Shown: positions 9,300 through 17,923 of the stretch, piece by piece | Layout: every line of letters starts with the position of its first letter | Position numbering within the stretch: position 1 is the first letter of the stretch | Assembly (NCBI RefSeq): GCF_000372745.1 | Contig: NZ_KB889722.1 | Coordinates: 1-36,657, forward strand | DNA: 36,657 bases | Source: Embleya scabrispora DSM 41855 | Lineage (GTDB): Bacteria > Actinomycetota > Actinomycetes > Streptomycetales > Streptomycetaceae | Reading direction: 5' to 3' | Made by a program: the position numbers and the translations under genes | The notes under the pieces: model-generated | Told to the model about the DNA's origin: nothing | The model's input: the letters and a program-made list of their open reading frames with translations, nothing else | Database searches by the model: none

Positions 9300-9331
9300 T
9301 TGACCTTCACACCGGTATCAACGTTGACGAT
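9300..9331 (+). promoter_or_regulatory. MerR-type promoter/operator for the oxidoreductase gene
   Basis: A -35 TTGACC (9300-9305) and a -10-like GACGAT (9326-9331) are separated by 20 bases, the over-long spacing that MerR regulators act on. Between them lies an imperfect palindrome at 9303-9324, ACnTTnAnACC/GGTnTnAAnGT, with 8 of 11 base pairs symmetric. Seven bases after the -10 comes the ATG at 9338, so the message would be leaderless. Confidence 0.65.
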
Positions 9332-9337
9332 GCTGCC

Positions 9338-10222
9338 ATGAACAACGAAACCGCTACACCCGTGACCGTCATCGGACTCGGCCTGATGGGCCGGGCCCTC
9401 GCCGGCGCGTTCCTGCGCGCCGGACATCCCACGACCGTGTGGAATCGTACGACCGCCAAGGCCGACCCGCTGGTGGCCGAGGGTGCCCGCCTGGCGCCGA
9501 CGGTCGGCGACGCGCTCGCGGCGGCTCCGCTGGCGATCGTCTGCCTCACCGACTACGGGGCCGTGCGCGAGCTGCTCGGCGCGAGCGCCGCCCTTCCGGC
9601 CGGTACGACGTTGATCAACCTCACGTCGGGCGACTCGGCCCAGGCCCGGGAGACCGCCCGGTGGGCCGAGCAGCGCGGCGCGCGTTACCTGGACGGCGCC
9701 ATCATGGCCATTCCGTCGGCGATCGGGACCGCCGAGGCGGTGCTGTTGCACAGCGGACCGCAGGCGGACTTCGAGGCGCACGAGTCGACGCTCCAGGCGC
9801 TCGGCACCGTTGCCTACCTCGGCGCCGACCATGGGCTGGCGTCCCTGTACGACGTGGCCGGCCTGGCCATGATGTGGAGCGTCCTGAACGCCTGGCTCCA
9901 GGGCACCGCGCTGCTCAAGACGGCCGGCGTCGATGCCGCCACGTATGCGCCGTTCGCGCGGCAGATCGCCGCCGGTGTGGCCGAATGGCTGCCCGGCTAC
10001 GCCGAACAGATCGACAGCGGCTCCTTCCCGGCCGAGGTGTCGGCTCTGGAGACCGACGCGCGGGCGATGGCTCACCTGATCGAGGAGAGCGAGGCGGTGG
10101 GCGTCAACGCCGAACTGCCGAAGTTGATCAAGGCGATGGCCGACCGGTCGATCGCCGCCGGACACGGTGGGGAGCAGTATCCCGTGCTGATCGAAGAGTT
10201 CGGCAAACCCCGCAAGGACTGA
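9338..10222 (+). CDS. NAD(P)-dependent oxidoreductase, imine reductase / 6PGDH-like family
   Basis: A 294-residue protein with an N-terminal Rossmann fold (VTVIGLGLMGRALAGAFL, a GxGxMG motif, then WNRTTAKAD selecting NADPH by the Arg/Thr) and an all-helical C-terminal half. The central INLTSGDSAQARETA and YLDGAIMAIPSAIG stretches are typical of bacterial imine reductases, which share the 3-hydroxyisobutyrate dehydrogenase fold and reduce C=N or C=O bonds. ATG 9338 has no Shine-Dalgarno and appears leaderless from a MerR-type promoter. The natural substrate is unknown. Confidence 0.85.
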   Translation: MNNETATPVTVIGLGLMGRALAGAFLRAGHPTTVWNRTTAKADPLVAEGARLAPTVGDALAAAPLAIVCLTDYGAVRELLGASAALPAGTTLINLTSGDSAQARETARWAEQRGARYLDGAIMAIPSAIGTAEAVLLHSGPQADFEAHESTLQALGTVAYLGADHGLASLYDVAGLAMMWSVLNAWLQGTALLKTAGVDAATYAPFARQIAAGVAEWLPGYAEQIDSGSFPAEVSALETDARAMAHLIEESEAVGVNAELPKLIKAMADRSIAAGHGGEQYPVLIEEFGKPRKD

Positions 10223-10268
10223 GCGACCCCGACGGCGAGCCCGCCCCGGGAGCCGGCCGGCACGTCGA

Positions 10269-10329
10269 CCCCGCACCCCACGGAGGCGGCGGGTCCGACA
10301 TGCCGCTGCCGCCTCCGTGGGGTGCGGGG
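10269..10329. terminator. Bidirectional terminator, 22-bp perfect stem
   Basis: CCCCGCACCCCACGGAGGCG plus two bases forms a perfect 22-bp stem with its downstream complement across a 17-base loop. It lies between the convergent oxidoreductase and LytR_C genes. Confidence 0.8.
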
Positions 10330-10356
10330 CGGCAGCGGGTGGGTCCGTTCGGCGGG

Positions 10357-10959
10357 TCAGCAGCGCGGGGCGACGCTCGGGGCGGGCGGAGGCGGCGGGG
10401 ACAGGATCGCGGCGGCCTGCTCCGGGGCGGCCAGGTCGGTCCAGCCGTCGCCGATCACCAGGTCGACCGTGCCGTCGGTGCGCTGGTCCTCCTTGTCGGT
10501 GCTCGCCGCCACCTGGGCCGCGACCACCTTCGCCGGGGTGGCGCCGGGGAAGCCGTGCCGGATCTCGGCGGTGGCCGCGACCGGCTGGTTCAGCGGGTCG
10601 TTGGTCACCTTGCCGATGGTGAAGCCGCGCGCCTTGAGCGCGTCGCTGACGGTCTTGGCCAGGCCGGTCCGCTTGGTCGCGTTGTAGACGTTCACCGTGA
10701 TCGCCTTGGGCTCGGGCAGCGCCGTGGGCGAGGCGGCCGGCGCGGCCGAGGCCGTCGGCGAGGGGCAGGCGGCGGCCTTGTCGCCGCTGTCGTCGGACGT
10801 GAAGTGGTACACGCCCCAGCCCGCGGTGGCCAGCACGACCAGGCCGACCACGATCGCGATGACGACGGGCATGCGCCGCCTGCGCCGCGTCATCCGCGGA
10901 TACAGCTTGCCAGTGATCTTGTACTGGCCTCCCATGCCGCGGGGAGTGAGCATGCTCAT
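10357..10959 (-). CDS. Membrane-anchored LytR C-terminal domain protein
   Basis: A 200-residue protein: a basic cytoplasmic N-terminus, one transmembrane segment (MPVVIAIVVGLVVLATAGWG, about residues 30-49), a Ser/Ala/Pro linker, then a LytR_C domain beginning ITVNVYNATKRTGLAKTVSDAL with VVAAQVAAS and VDLVIGDGW near the end. The domain is found alone or behind LytR-CpsA-Psr cell-wall ligases; here the catalytic LCP domain is absent. It likely acts outside the membrane in envelope maintenance. The ATG at 10959 is chosen over 10986 because the GGAGG lies between them. Confidence 0.85.
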   Translation of the reverse strand: MSMLTPRGMGGQYKITGKLYPRMTRRRRRMPVVIAIVVGLVVLATAGWGVYHFTSDDSGDKAAACPSPTASAAPAASPTALPEPKAITVNVYNATKRTGLAKTVSDALKARGFTIGKVTNDPLNQPVAATAEIRHGFPGATPAKVVAAQVAASTDKEDQRTDGTVDLVIGDGWTDLAAPEQAAAILSPPPPPAPSVAPRC

Positions 10960-11104
10960 CGGTGTGCCCCCGTCCTCCTCCTGCACGGCATGGCCGTGAT
11001 CCCGGTCGCCATGGAGTCGAGGTTAGCGCCGACGTGGCACCTTGCGTATCGGGGCACGGCCGTACGCGAGACGACCACCTGATCGGGCCGCCGGGGTTGC
11101 GTGC

Positions 11105-11401
11105 TCAGCCGAGTTCGAGCACGCGCGCGTGCAACACCTGGCGCTGTTGCAGCGCGGCCCGGACCGCGCGATGCAGGCCGTCCTCCAGATAGAGGTCCCC
11201 CTGCCATTTCACGACATGCGCGAAGAGGTCGCCGTAGAAGGTCGAGTCCTCGGCGAGCAGCGTGTCGAGGTCGAGTTGCCGCTTCGTCGTGATGAGTTGG
11301 TCCAGACGCACGGGCCGCGGGGCGATGTCGGCCCATTGGCGGGCACCCGACCTCCCGTGGTCCGGGTACGGTTTGCCGTCACCGATCCGCTTGAAGATCA
11401 C
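11105..11401 (-). CDS. Conserved 98-aa protein, VapB-type antitoxin-like / ParB-like fold
   Basis: Begins MIFKRIGDGKPYPDHGRSGARQW and ends LYLEDGLHRAVRAALQQR...HARVLELG. This is a highly conserved actinobacterial protein often annotated as a VapB-family antitoxin; I know of no experimental support. The segment VRLDQLITTKRQLDLDTLL...LEDGLHRAVRAAL resembles the ParB/sulfiredoxin pattern (a parameter line followed by DGhHRl.A). No toxin gene is adjacent on either side, which argues against a classical toxin-antitoxin pair. It probably has a housekeeping role. Confidence 0.8.
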   Translation of the reverse strand: MIFKRIGDGKPYPDHGRSGARQWADIAPRPVRLDQLITTKRQLDLDTLLAEDSTFYGDLFAHVVKWQGDLYLEDGLHRAVRAALQQRQVLHARVLELG

Positions 11402-11569
11402 AGGCTCAGCCTACCGGGATCGCGGTCGCCTGAGCCCCACCCGGCGCCGATGCGAGGGAGCGGGGGTGCGGATCACGCCGGCTCGGATGGCCGATCCGCC
11501 TGGGCAATCGGGATATTTCTTTCCCTATCGGTGTATTCGCCTTGCGCATCTCGGCGAGCGGAGGAGCGC

Positions 11570-13108
11570 ATGAGCGAGCAGGACGACACGATCGCGGCCA
11601 TCACGGCCGGATACGCCTTCACCGGGCCGGCGCTGGAGTTGGGCGCGGCCGTGGTCGAGGGCGTCGCGCATCCCCAGGCGCGGGTGCGCGTTCCGCTCGC
11701 GGTGCTCAACCGGCACGGCCTGGTCGCGGGCGCGACCGGCACCGGCAAGACCAAGACGCTGCAACTGATCGCGGAGCAGTTGTCCGCGCAGGGCGTGCCG
11801 GTCTTCCTCGCCGACGTCAAGGGCGACCTGTCCGGCATCTCCGCGCCCGGCGTGCCCGGCGACCGGGTCGCCTCGCGCGCGGCGGAGGTCGGACAGGAGT
11901 GGCAACCGGCCGGCTGCCCGGCCGAGTTCCACGCGCTCGGCGGGATCGGACCGGGCGTGCCGATCCGGGCCACGATCACCGACTTCGGGCCGACCCTGCT
12001 GGCCAAGGTGCTGGACCTGAACGAGACGCAGGAGTCCTCGCTCGGCCTGATCTTCCACTTCGCCGACGAGCGCGGGCTGGAACTGGTCGACCTCAAGGAC
12101 CTGCGCGCGGTGATCCAATACCTGACGGAGGATCAGGGCAAGGCCGAACTCAAGCGGATCGGCGGCCTGTCCGCGGCCACCGCCGGGGTGATCCTGCGCG
12201 CGCTGATCACGCTGGAGAACAACGGCGGCGGCGCGTTCTTCGGCGAGCCGGACTTCGACACCGCCGACCTGCTGCGCACCACCCCCGACGGGCGCGGCGT
12301 GGTCTCGGTGCTCGAACTGGCGGCGGTGCAGGACAAGCCGCAGTTGTTCTCCACCTTCCTGATGTGGCTGCTCGCCGACCTGTTCCACGACCTGCCGGAG
12401 GTCGGCGACCCGGATCGGCCGTGCCTGGTGTTCTTCTTCGACGAGGCGCACCTGCTGTTCACCGGTGCCTCCAAGGCGTTTTCGACCGCGATCACCCAGA
12501 CCGTGCGGCTGATCCGGTCCAAGGGGGTCGGCGTCTTCTTCGTCACCCAGACGGCGAGGGACGTGCCCGCCGACGTGTTGTCCCAGCTGGGCAACCGGGT
12601 GCAGCACGCGCTGCGCGCATTCACCCCCGAGGACGCCAAGGCGCTCAAGGCCACCGTGTCCACGTTCCCGCGCTCGGCCTACGACTTGGACCGGGTGCTC
12701 ACCGGGGCGGGCACCGGCGAGGCGGTGATCACCGTGCTCGGCGAGAGCGGCGCGCCCACGCCGGTGGCCTGGACCCGACTGTGCGCGCCGACGTCGCTGA
12801 TGGCGCCGATCCCGGCGGAGGCGATGCGGGCGGCGGTGGCCGGGTCGCCGCTGTTCGCCAAGTACGGCACGGCCGTGGATCGCGAGTCGGCGTACGAGAA
12901 GCTGACGGCCGCTCAGGCTTCCCCCGGGGAGTCGGAAGCGGCCCCCGAGCCGGCGCCCGGGCGCGAGCACGCCGAGAAGCCCGAGCCGGGCATGGTCGAC
13001 CAGGTGATGGGCAACCCGGCGGTGAAGTCCATGCTGCGCTCGATGGGCAGCCGACTCGGCCGGGAGATCACCCGCAGCCTGTTCGGCACCGCCCGCCGCA
13101 AACACTGA
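11570..13108 (+). CDS. HerA-like ATPase, DUF853 (YjgR) family
   Basis: A 512-residue P-loop ATPase. Walker A GATGTGKT lies near residue 55 and Walker B LVFFFDEAHLLF near residue 288. The FVTQTARDVPADVLSQLGNRVQHALRAFTP stretch is characteristic of the HerA/FtsK-like DUF853 family, related to E. coli YjgR. HerA proteins pump DNA with the nuclease NurA, but no NurA is adjacent and the role of this branch is not settled. The C-terminus has a charged linker then a conserved tail (VMGNPAVKSMLRSMGSRLGR). ATG 11570 has GGAGG-like GGAGGAGC just upstream. Confidence 0.88.
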   Translation: MSEQDDTIAAITAGYAFTGPALELGAAVVEGVAHPQARVRVPLAVLNRHGLVAGATGTGKTKTLQLIAEQLSAQGVPVFLADVKGDLSGISAPGVPGDRVASRAAEVGQEWQPAGCPAEFHALGGIGPGVPIRATITDFGPTLLAKVLDLNETQESSLGLIFHFADERGLELVDLKDLRAVIQYLTEDQGKAELKRIGGLSAATAGVILRALITLENNGGGAFFGEPDFDTADLLRTTPDGRGVVSVLELAAVQDKPQLFSTFLMWLLADLFHDLPEVGDPDRPCLVFFFDEAHLLFTGASKAFSTAITQTVRLIRSKGVGVFFVTQTARDVPADVLSQLGNRVQHALRAFTPEDAKALKATVSTFPRSAYDLDRVLTGAGTGEAVITVLGESGAPTPVAWTRLCAPTSLMAPIPAEAMRAAVAGSPLFAKYGTAVDRESAYEKLTAAQASPGESEAAPEPAPGREHAEKPEPGMVDQVMGNPAVKSMLRSMGSRLGREITRSLFGTARRKH

Positions 13109-13192
13109 CGGGCGGGCCGCGGCGGGCGGCGGGCGAGGGGCCCGCGAGTACGACGAGGCCGTCGAACCGCTCGGTGAGGCCCGCCCCCCGGC

Positions 13193-15064
13193 CTACTTCC
13201 TCGGCATCTTCGCGAACGCCTCGATCCAGAACCGCTGCTTGTCCACGGACTGGCCGACCAGGTAGCTGGAGCGCAGCTTCGGCGGCAGGCCGGCCAGCAA
13301 CTGTGCCACCGTGTCGAGGTGTTCGCGCAGCTGGGACAACTCGGCGTTGGCCAGCACCTGGTGCACGATGTCGGTGTCGTCGGTGCCCTCGCCGGATTCC
13401 TCGTTGGCCGCCTCCAGGCGGCGCACCCACTCGGCCAGATTGGCCGAGATGTCGCCGAGGCCGGTGGCCGGGTTCTTCGCGAACCGGGCCTCCAGCGCGT
13501 TCAGCGGCACCGGTGCGTACTCGCCGTCGCCGAGGTAGACCTTGGCCATCTCCAGCGGCAGTTCGCGCTTGTGCAGCTTGATCAGCCGCTCCAGGGTGCG
13601 CTTGGTGATCCAGTCGCGGCCCTCGTCGTCGATGTCGTTCTTCCACCACTCCAGCACCGTCTCGGCGACCGGGCCGTAGGTGCTGATCAACCACTCGTTG
13701 GCGGGGATGTCCTCGGGACGGATGGTCAGCGACGCGGTGAAGCGGGTCGCCTGCGCGATGTTGTTGCGCGAGACGAGCATCTTGCGACCGAGGTGGTACG
13801 GCGGATTCTGCAGCGCGATCTGGGCGCGCAGGCCGGGGATCGGGCGGCCCGCGATGGACCACTCCTGGGTGACCTCCATCAGCTTGGCGAAGGTCGACTT
13901 GTCCTTGGGCCGGTTGTATTCGTCCCAGACGATCACCTTGGCGCCGGGATCGGTGAACTTGGCGGCGAGCAGGTTCTCCAGCGAGCCGTCCGGCGTGGGC
14001 ACGGGCGCGCACAGGTCCTCGACGTTGGTCACCGGCAGTGAGAAGTAGAGCGGTTCACGGCCGAGTTCGGTGCGCACCACGTCCCGCACCACCTCGGTCT
14101 TGCCGCAGCCGGGCGGGCCCTGGATCAGCACCGACCAGCGGCGGTGGATCGCCTCGCGGACGATCCGGCGCACCGAGTCCGGTGTCTGGTCGGGGTTGCG
14201 CACGTTCAGGCCCGCGGCGATCCGGTCGAGCACCTCGTCGGTGCGATCCGGGCCGGGGGAGCCGTCCTTCTTGGTCTCGGTCAGCGCGAGCCGGTCGCCG
14301 TTGACCAGCGGCAGCCCCCACACCAGCGGGAAGCCGGCCAGCGCGCAGTCGATCACGTGCTCCAGGGTGCGCGGGGACACCAGTTGGCGCAGCGCCGGCG
14401 ACAGGCTCGTCCAGACCTGGAAGACCGGGGTCAGGTCGGTGCCGGCGAAGCGCTCGGCGAGCTTGTACCGCCACGCGGTGTCGGTCGCGGTGATCTTGAC
14501 GGTGACCATCCGGTCCAGGATGGCCAGGTCGGTGCGCCGGGTCGCGGTCTCGGCCAGCGATTCGTTGTCGGTGAGAAAGACGCCCACGCAGCCCAGTTCG
14601 CGCAGGTCGTGCTCGCCGAGTGTCCAGTTGCAGGCGATCTGCATCAGTTGTGACTGGATCGTCTCGCCCGCCTGCAACGCGTCGTCGATCAGCAGCACGA
14701 ACCGTTTCCCGGGCCGCAGTTGACGCATGATCAGCTGACGCAGCACCAGTTCGCCGGTGCGCGTGTCCCGGACGGGCGCGTTGATCAGCAGATCGTCGGG
14801 GGTGAGGTTGGCGGCGGGTACGAAGACCAGAACCGTGTCCTCGTGCCGGTCCGGGATGTGGCTGAAGAACGTCGCCGTCTTGCCGATGCCGTGCTCGCCG
14901 AAGATCTGACCGGTCTGGCCGAGGTCGATCATCGCGTCGATGAACTCCTCCAGCTTGGACACGCCCTTCCAGCCCTTGGGTCGTTCGGGGTAGGTGGCGG
15001 TGGCCTTCCACTTGGGCTCGGACGCGGGGCGGCCGGCGCGCGTGGTGTCAGCGGTGATCGTCAT
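13193..15064 (-). CDS. Tandem-AAA MoxR-like ATPase
   Basis: A 623-residue protein with two AAA+ modules. The first has Walker A GEHGIGKT (near residue 55) and VLLIDDAL. The second has GPPGCGKT (near residue 314) and VIVWDEYNRPKDKS, with FTASLTIRPEDIPANEW after. MoxR-type ATPases work with VWA-domain proteins to remodel or activate metalloprotein complexes. The gene lies 75 bases after a VWA/metallopeptidase-like gene in the same direction, which supports a working pair. ATG 15064 has GGAAGGAA upstream at good spacing. The first module keeps a Lys in Walker A but its Walker B has DD in place of DE, so its ATPase activity is uncertain. Confidence 0.85.
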   Translation of the reverse strand: MTITADTTRAGRPASEPKWKATATYPERPKGWKGVSKLEEFIDAMIDLGQTGQIFGEHGIGKTATFFSHIPDRHEDTVLVFVPAANLTPDDLLINAPVRDTRTGELVLRQLIMRQLRPGKRFVLLIDDALQAGETIQSQLMQIACNWTLGEHDLRELGCVGVFLTDNESLAETATRRTDLAILDRMVTVKITATDTAWRYKLAERFAGTDLTPVFQVWTSLSPALRQLVSPRTLEHVIDCALAGFPLVWGLPLVNGDRLALTETKKDGSPGPDRTDEVLDRIAAGLNVRNPDQTPDSVRRIVREAIHRRWSVLIQGPPGCGKTEVVRDVVRTELGREPLYFSLPVTNVEDLCAPVPTPDGSLENLLAAKFTDPGAKVIVWDEYNRPKDKSTFAKLMEVTQEWSIAGRPIPGLRAQIALQNPPYHLGRKMLVSRNNIAQATRFTASLTIRPEDIPANEWLISTYGPVAETVLEWWKNDIDDEGRDWITKRTLERLIKLHKRELPLEMAKVYLGDGEYAPVPLNALEARFAKNPATGLGDISANLAEWVRRLEAANEESGEGTDDTDIVHQVLANAELSQLREHLDTVAQLLAGLPPKLRSSYLVGQSVDKQRFWIEAFAKMPRK

Positions 15065-15139
15065 GGTTCCTTCCGGGTGCTGCGCACGGCGTGCTGCGGA
15101 GGGCTCTTCGGCGAGGCGCGTCGGCATGGACGGCCCCGA

Positions 15140-16588
15140 TCAGTGGTCGCCGGTGACGACGCGATGACAGTCCATCGGCGGGTGATGCCGCTCCGGCCAG
15201 TCGTCCCCGCCCTGGGTGATCAGCCAGATCCACTTGTCCGGGTCGGCGGGGGTGATCGGCGGCGCGTAGCCGTCGGTGAGCATCACCACCGCGTCGACCG
15301 ATTCGTCGAAGCGGCCCGATCCCTCGATCGCCAGTCGGCCCTCGACGTAGTCGGCCACGTTCTGGAAGTTGGTACCGCCGCCGCCCAGCACCCGTTCGCC
15401 CGGCTTGAACGGCATCACGGTGCCGTCGAAGCTGAGCCAGTGCGTCTCGACGCCGTCGGCCTTGCCGACCAGTTCGGTCAGCCAGTTCACCACGTGGTCG
15501 GGCATCGACCCCGAGGTGTCGTAGGCGATCACCACGACCTTGGTGCGCTCCAGGCCACGTCGGGCGAGCATCGGGTCGTGGCCCAGCGCGGCCAGCAGCG
15601 CGCCGCGCTTCTTCGGATAGACCAGGCGCTCGCCTTCGCGCAGCTTGGACGCGAGCACGTCCACCAGCCACTGCTGCCACCACTCGACCCGGCGGGTGCG
15701 CTGGGTCTCGCCGCGCAGGAAGCCCGCGCCCAGGTCGCCCCACAGCTTGGAGGTGCGGTCGGTGGCGCCGTCGGTGCGCGCGAGCAGGTCGAGCAGCTCC
15801 TGTCGGGCCAGCCGTTCGCCCCGGCGCGCCGCGAGCAGGACGCTGCGCAACACCTCGGAGGCCACCCGGCCGACGGTTTCGCCGTCCATGCCGTCTTCGT
15901 GGCCGGTGCCGTTGCCCAGGATCACGTGTACGCACAACGGGGGCGGTACCGGCGGGTTCTTCATGCGCTTGAGCTCTGCGTAGACGGTCGCGTCGGTGTC
16001 CACGAAGTCGTCGTAGGACATTGCCGTCAGGCCCTGGTCGGTGAGGTCTTGCACGTAGGCGCGGTGGATCGCGCGCGGGTCGATGCCGGTGGGGTCCTCG
16101 ACCAGGGTGCCGTCGTCCGGATCGACCCGGCGCCGGATCGGCAGCGTGCTGCGGCCCAGGCGGGCCATCGCGACGTGGTTGATGGTCACCTCGGCGGCCA
16201 GCGTGAACACCGGATCGGCGCGCAGCTCGGACTCGGCGAACAGGTGTCGCTGGATCAGGTGCCGGGCCTCGTGGAAGAGCACGAATTTCACGCCGTCCAG
16301 GCCCAGATCGCAGAAGAACTGCGGGTTGTACAGCAGCAGACAGGTGCCGTCGCCGGAGGCCATCACGGCCGCGGTGTCGATCGCGGTGGTCGGGATGTGG
16401 TGGTGGCACTTGGTGTACAACCACGAGGCGATGACCGACAGTTCCATGCCGAAGTCGAGCAGCGCCTCTTCCTTGAGTTTGCGGGCCCGCGCGATCACCT
16501 CGTCGTCGGCCGGTCGCCAGGCCTCCAGTGCCCGACGGTCGGTCAGACTCACGACCGGCGCCTTCGGGCCACGTTCGCCGTACGCCAC
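15140..16588 (-). CDS. VWA domain protein with metallopeptidase-like N-terminus (DUF2201-like)
   Basis: A 482-residue protein. Near residue 105 it carries LFHEARHLIQRH, a HExxH zinc signature as in the putative metallopeptidase domain of DUF2201 proteins. The C-terminal part from about residue 350 is a VWA-like domain: DTSGSM (MIDAS), GGGGTNF and LTDGY, giving all three metal-contact loops. It precedes the tandem-AAA gene by 75 bases; such pairs are thought to form ATPase-substrate adaptor complexes. GTG 16588 is preferred because GGAGG lies eight bases upstream; the GTG at 16597 overlaps that site. Whether the HExxH acts as a protease is not known. Confidence 0.85.
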   Translation of the reverse strand: MAYGERGPKAPVVSLTDRRALEAWRPADDEVIARARKLKEEALLDFGMELSVIASWLYTKCHHHIPTTAIDTAAVMASGDGTCLLLYNPQFFCDLGLDGVKFVLFHEARHLIQRHLFAESELRADPVFTLAAEVTINHVAMARLGRSTLPIRRRVDPDDGTLVEDPTGIDPRAIHRAYVQDLTDQGLTAMSYDDFVDTDATVYAELKRMKNPPVPPPLCVHVILGNGTGHEDGMDGETVGRVASEVLRSVLLAARRGERLARQELLDLLARTDGATDRTSKLWGDLGAGFLRGETQRTRRVEWWQQWLVDVLASKLREGERLVYPKKRGALLAALGHDPMLARRGLERTKVVVIAYDTSGSMPDHVVNWLTELVGKADGVETHWLSFDGTVMPFKPGERVLGGGGTNFQNVADYVEGRLAIEGSGRFDESVDAVVMLTDGYAPPITPADPDKWIWLITQGGDDWPERHHPPMDCHRVVTGDH

Positions 16589-16597
16589 GTCCGTCAC

Positions 16598-16930
16598 CTC
16601 CCCTCGGTGTCGTTCGATGATCCCAGTGCCGACCGACAGCGGCTCGGCCGGCCCGGGCCACTGCCGGCCGCCGCGGCCCGGGCCCGGCCCGTCGTGGTCG
16701 CGTCGCGTACCCGGCGGACGAGGGCGTCGGGGCCGAGTTTCTTCGCCATTGTGGGCCGCGGCGGGACCCGGGGTGGCGGGTTTTCCCGCGATCGGCCGGC
16801 GGGGGACGGGCGGGCGCCAAGCGGGTCTTCTCCGCTTTCCGCCGCCCGGTCCGGGCGGTCGGGTCGCCGTCCGCACGACCCGGGACCGCGGTGGTGAACC
16901 GGCCGGTGCGGCGGGGAGCGGGCTCGCGGC
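16598..16930. other. 333-bp intergenic region upstream of the VWA/AAA operon
   Basis: No gene is seen. It must hold the operon promoter and the end of the hydrolase transcript, including the hairpin at 16840-16856. The sequence is very GC-rich and no clear -35/-10 pair stands out. Confidence 0.45.
16840..16856 (-). terminator. Possible terminator of the hydrolase gene
   Basis: CCGCCCGG, one base, then CCGGGCGG: a perfect 8-bp arm pair about 75 bases after the hydrolase stop. It lacks a T run, and the one-base loop must open to three or more when folded. Confidence 0.35.
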
Positions 16931-17725
16931 TCACGCGGCGACGATGAACTCGCGTACCTTCTCGACGAATTCCTTCCGCTTCTCGAACATCACCACGTGT
17001 CCGGAGTCGATCTCCACGTACGTGCTGCCGGCGATCGCGTCGTGCAGCGCGCGGCTGTGCTCCACCGGGATGGTGGCGTCCTGCGTGCAGCCGACGACCA
17101 GCGTGCGGGCCCGGATCCCGGGCAGCAGCGGGCGCAGGTCGGCGGTGAGGTTGTAGTCCACGTGCCGCAGGGTGCCCGGCGTGGGCGGCATGTTCGCCGA
17201 CATCGCCTCCACGCCGTCGCGACCGATCGAATTCAGAAAGCTCCGGCTGAAACCGGTCATCGTCACGTTTCGGGAGAACGACTCGGCGTCGGTGCGACCC
17301 AGCCGCTGCCACACGGTGAACAGGTTGCGCAGGTATTCGTCGCTGTCCACGTGCGCCCACCCGGCGACCAGGACCAGTCGGCGCACCAGGTCCGGGCGCA
17401 GCGAGGCCACGGCCGCGGCCACGGTCGAACCCATCGAGAAGCCGAGCAGGTCCACCGCGCCCGGGCCGGCGTCCTCGATCACCGCGATCACCTGGCCGGC
17501 CAGGATCTCGACGGTGAGCCGGCCGCCGCCGTCGGGGGTCGCGTCCGTCCCGGACAGGTCGGGTGCGATGACCACCCGCTCGTGATCGAACAGCGGAACG
17601 GTCGAGCCCCAGGTCACCGGCGCCCCCACGGATCCGGTGCCGTGCACGAGCAGGAGCGCGGGACCGGAACCGGTGCCGGAGACGGTGTAGTGGACCTGGG
17701 CGTCGGCAACCTCGACGACGGGCAT
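16931..17725 (-). CDS. Alpha/beta hydrolase
   Basis: A 264-residue alpha/beta-hydrolase fold protein. The nucleophile elbow is GFSMGS (Ser near residue 96), the oxyanion strand is LLLVHGTGSVG, the acid is in TQDATIP, and the catalytic His is in SGHVVMFEK near the C-terminus. The length and cap (TMTGFSRSFLNSIGRDG) fit esterases and hydrolases of small acyl compounds. The start at 17725 (MPVVEVADAQ) has GGGA seven bases upstream. It diverges from an XRE regulator gene, which may control it. The substrate is unknown. Confidence 0.88.
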   Translation of the reverse strand: MPVVEVADAQVHYTVSGTGSGPALLLVHGTGSVGAPVTWGSTVPLFDHERVVIAPDLSGTDATPDGGGRLTVEILAGQVIAVIEDAGPGAVDLLGFSMGSTVAAAVASLRPDLVRRLVLVAGWAHVDSDEYLRNLFTVWQRLGRTDAESFSRNVTMTGFSRSFLNSIGRDGVEAMSANMPPTPGTLRHVDYNLTADLRPLLPGIRARTLVVGCTQDATIPVEHSRALHDAIAGSTYVEIDSGHVVMFEKRKEFVEKVREFIVAA

Positions 17726-17797
17726 GATGCGCTCCCTGTGCATCGGCTCGGGCTGCCCGGACTGCGAACCCGCGGGTCCGGGCGCTTCGAGCGACGT

Positions 17798-17822
17798 GGT
17801 GTCGGGCGTTCGTCCCGACACC
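17798..17822. promoter_or_regulatory. Inverted repeat, candidate XRE-regulator operator
   Basis: A perfect 9-bp inverted repeat (GGTGTCGGG and CCCGACACC) around seven bases, located between the divergent hydrolase and XRE genes. A second symmetric group, CTGGGA (17870-17875), TCCCAG (17883-17888) and CTGGGA (17890-17895), lies nearer the XRE gene. Confidence 0.45.
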
Positions 17823-17923
17823 GGGAACTCTGCCGCCGGGCGCACCGGGCCGGGAGAGCCCCGCCGACCCTGGGATCGGGAGTCCCAGCCTGGGAGTCGC
17901 GGTGATGCGGCACGATGATGGGC

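Noticed and set aside
11542-13581. 679-codon frame on the plus strand
   Set aside because: It is a shadow of the HerA-like ATPase in another frame, with Arg/Gly-rich low-complexity translation.
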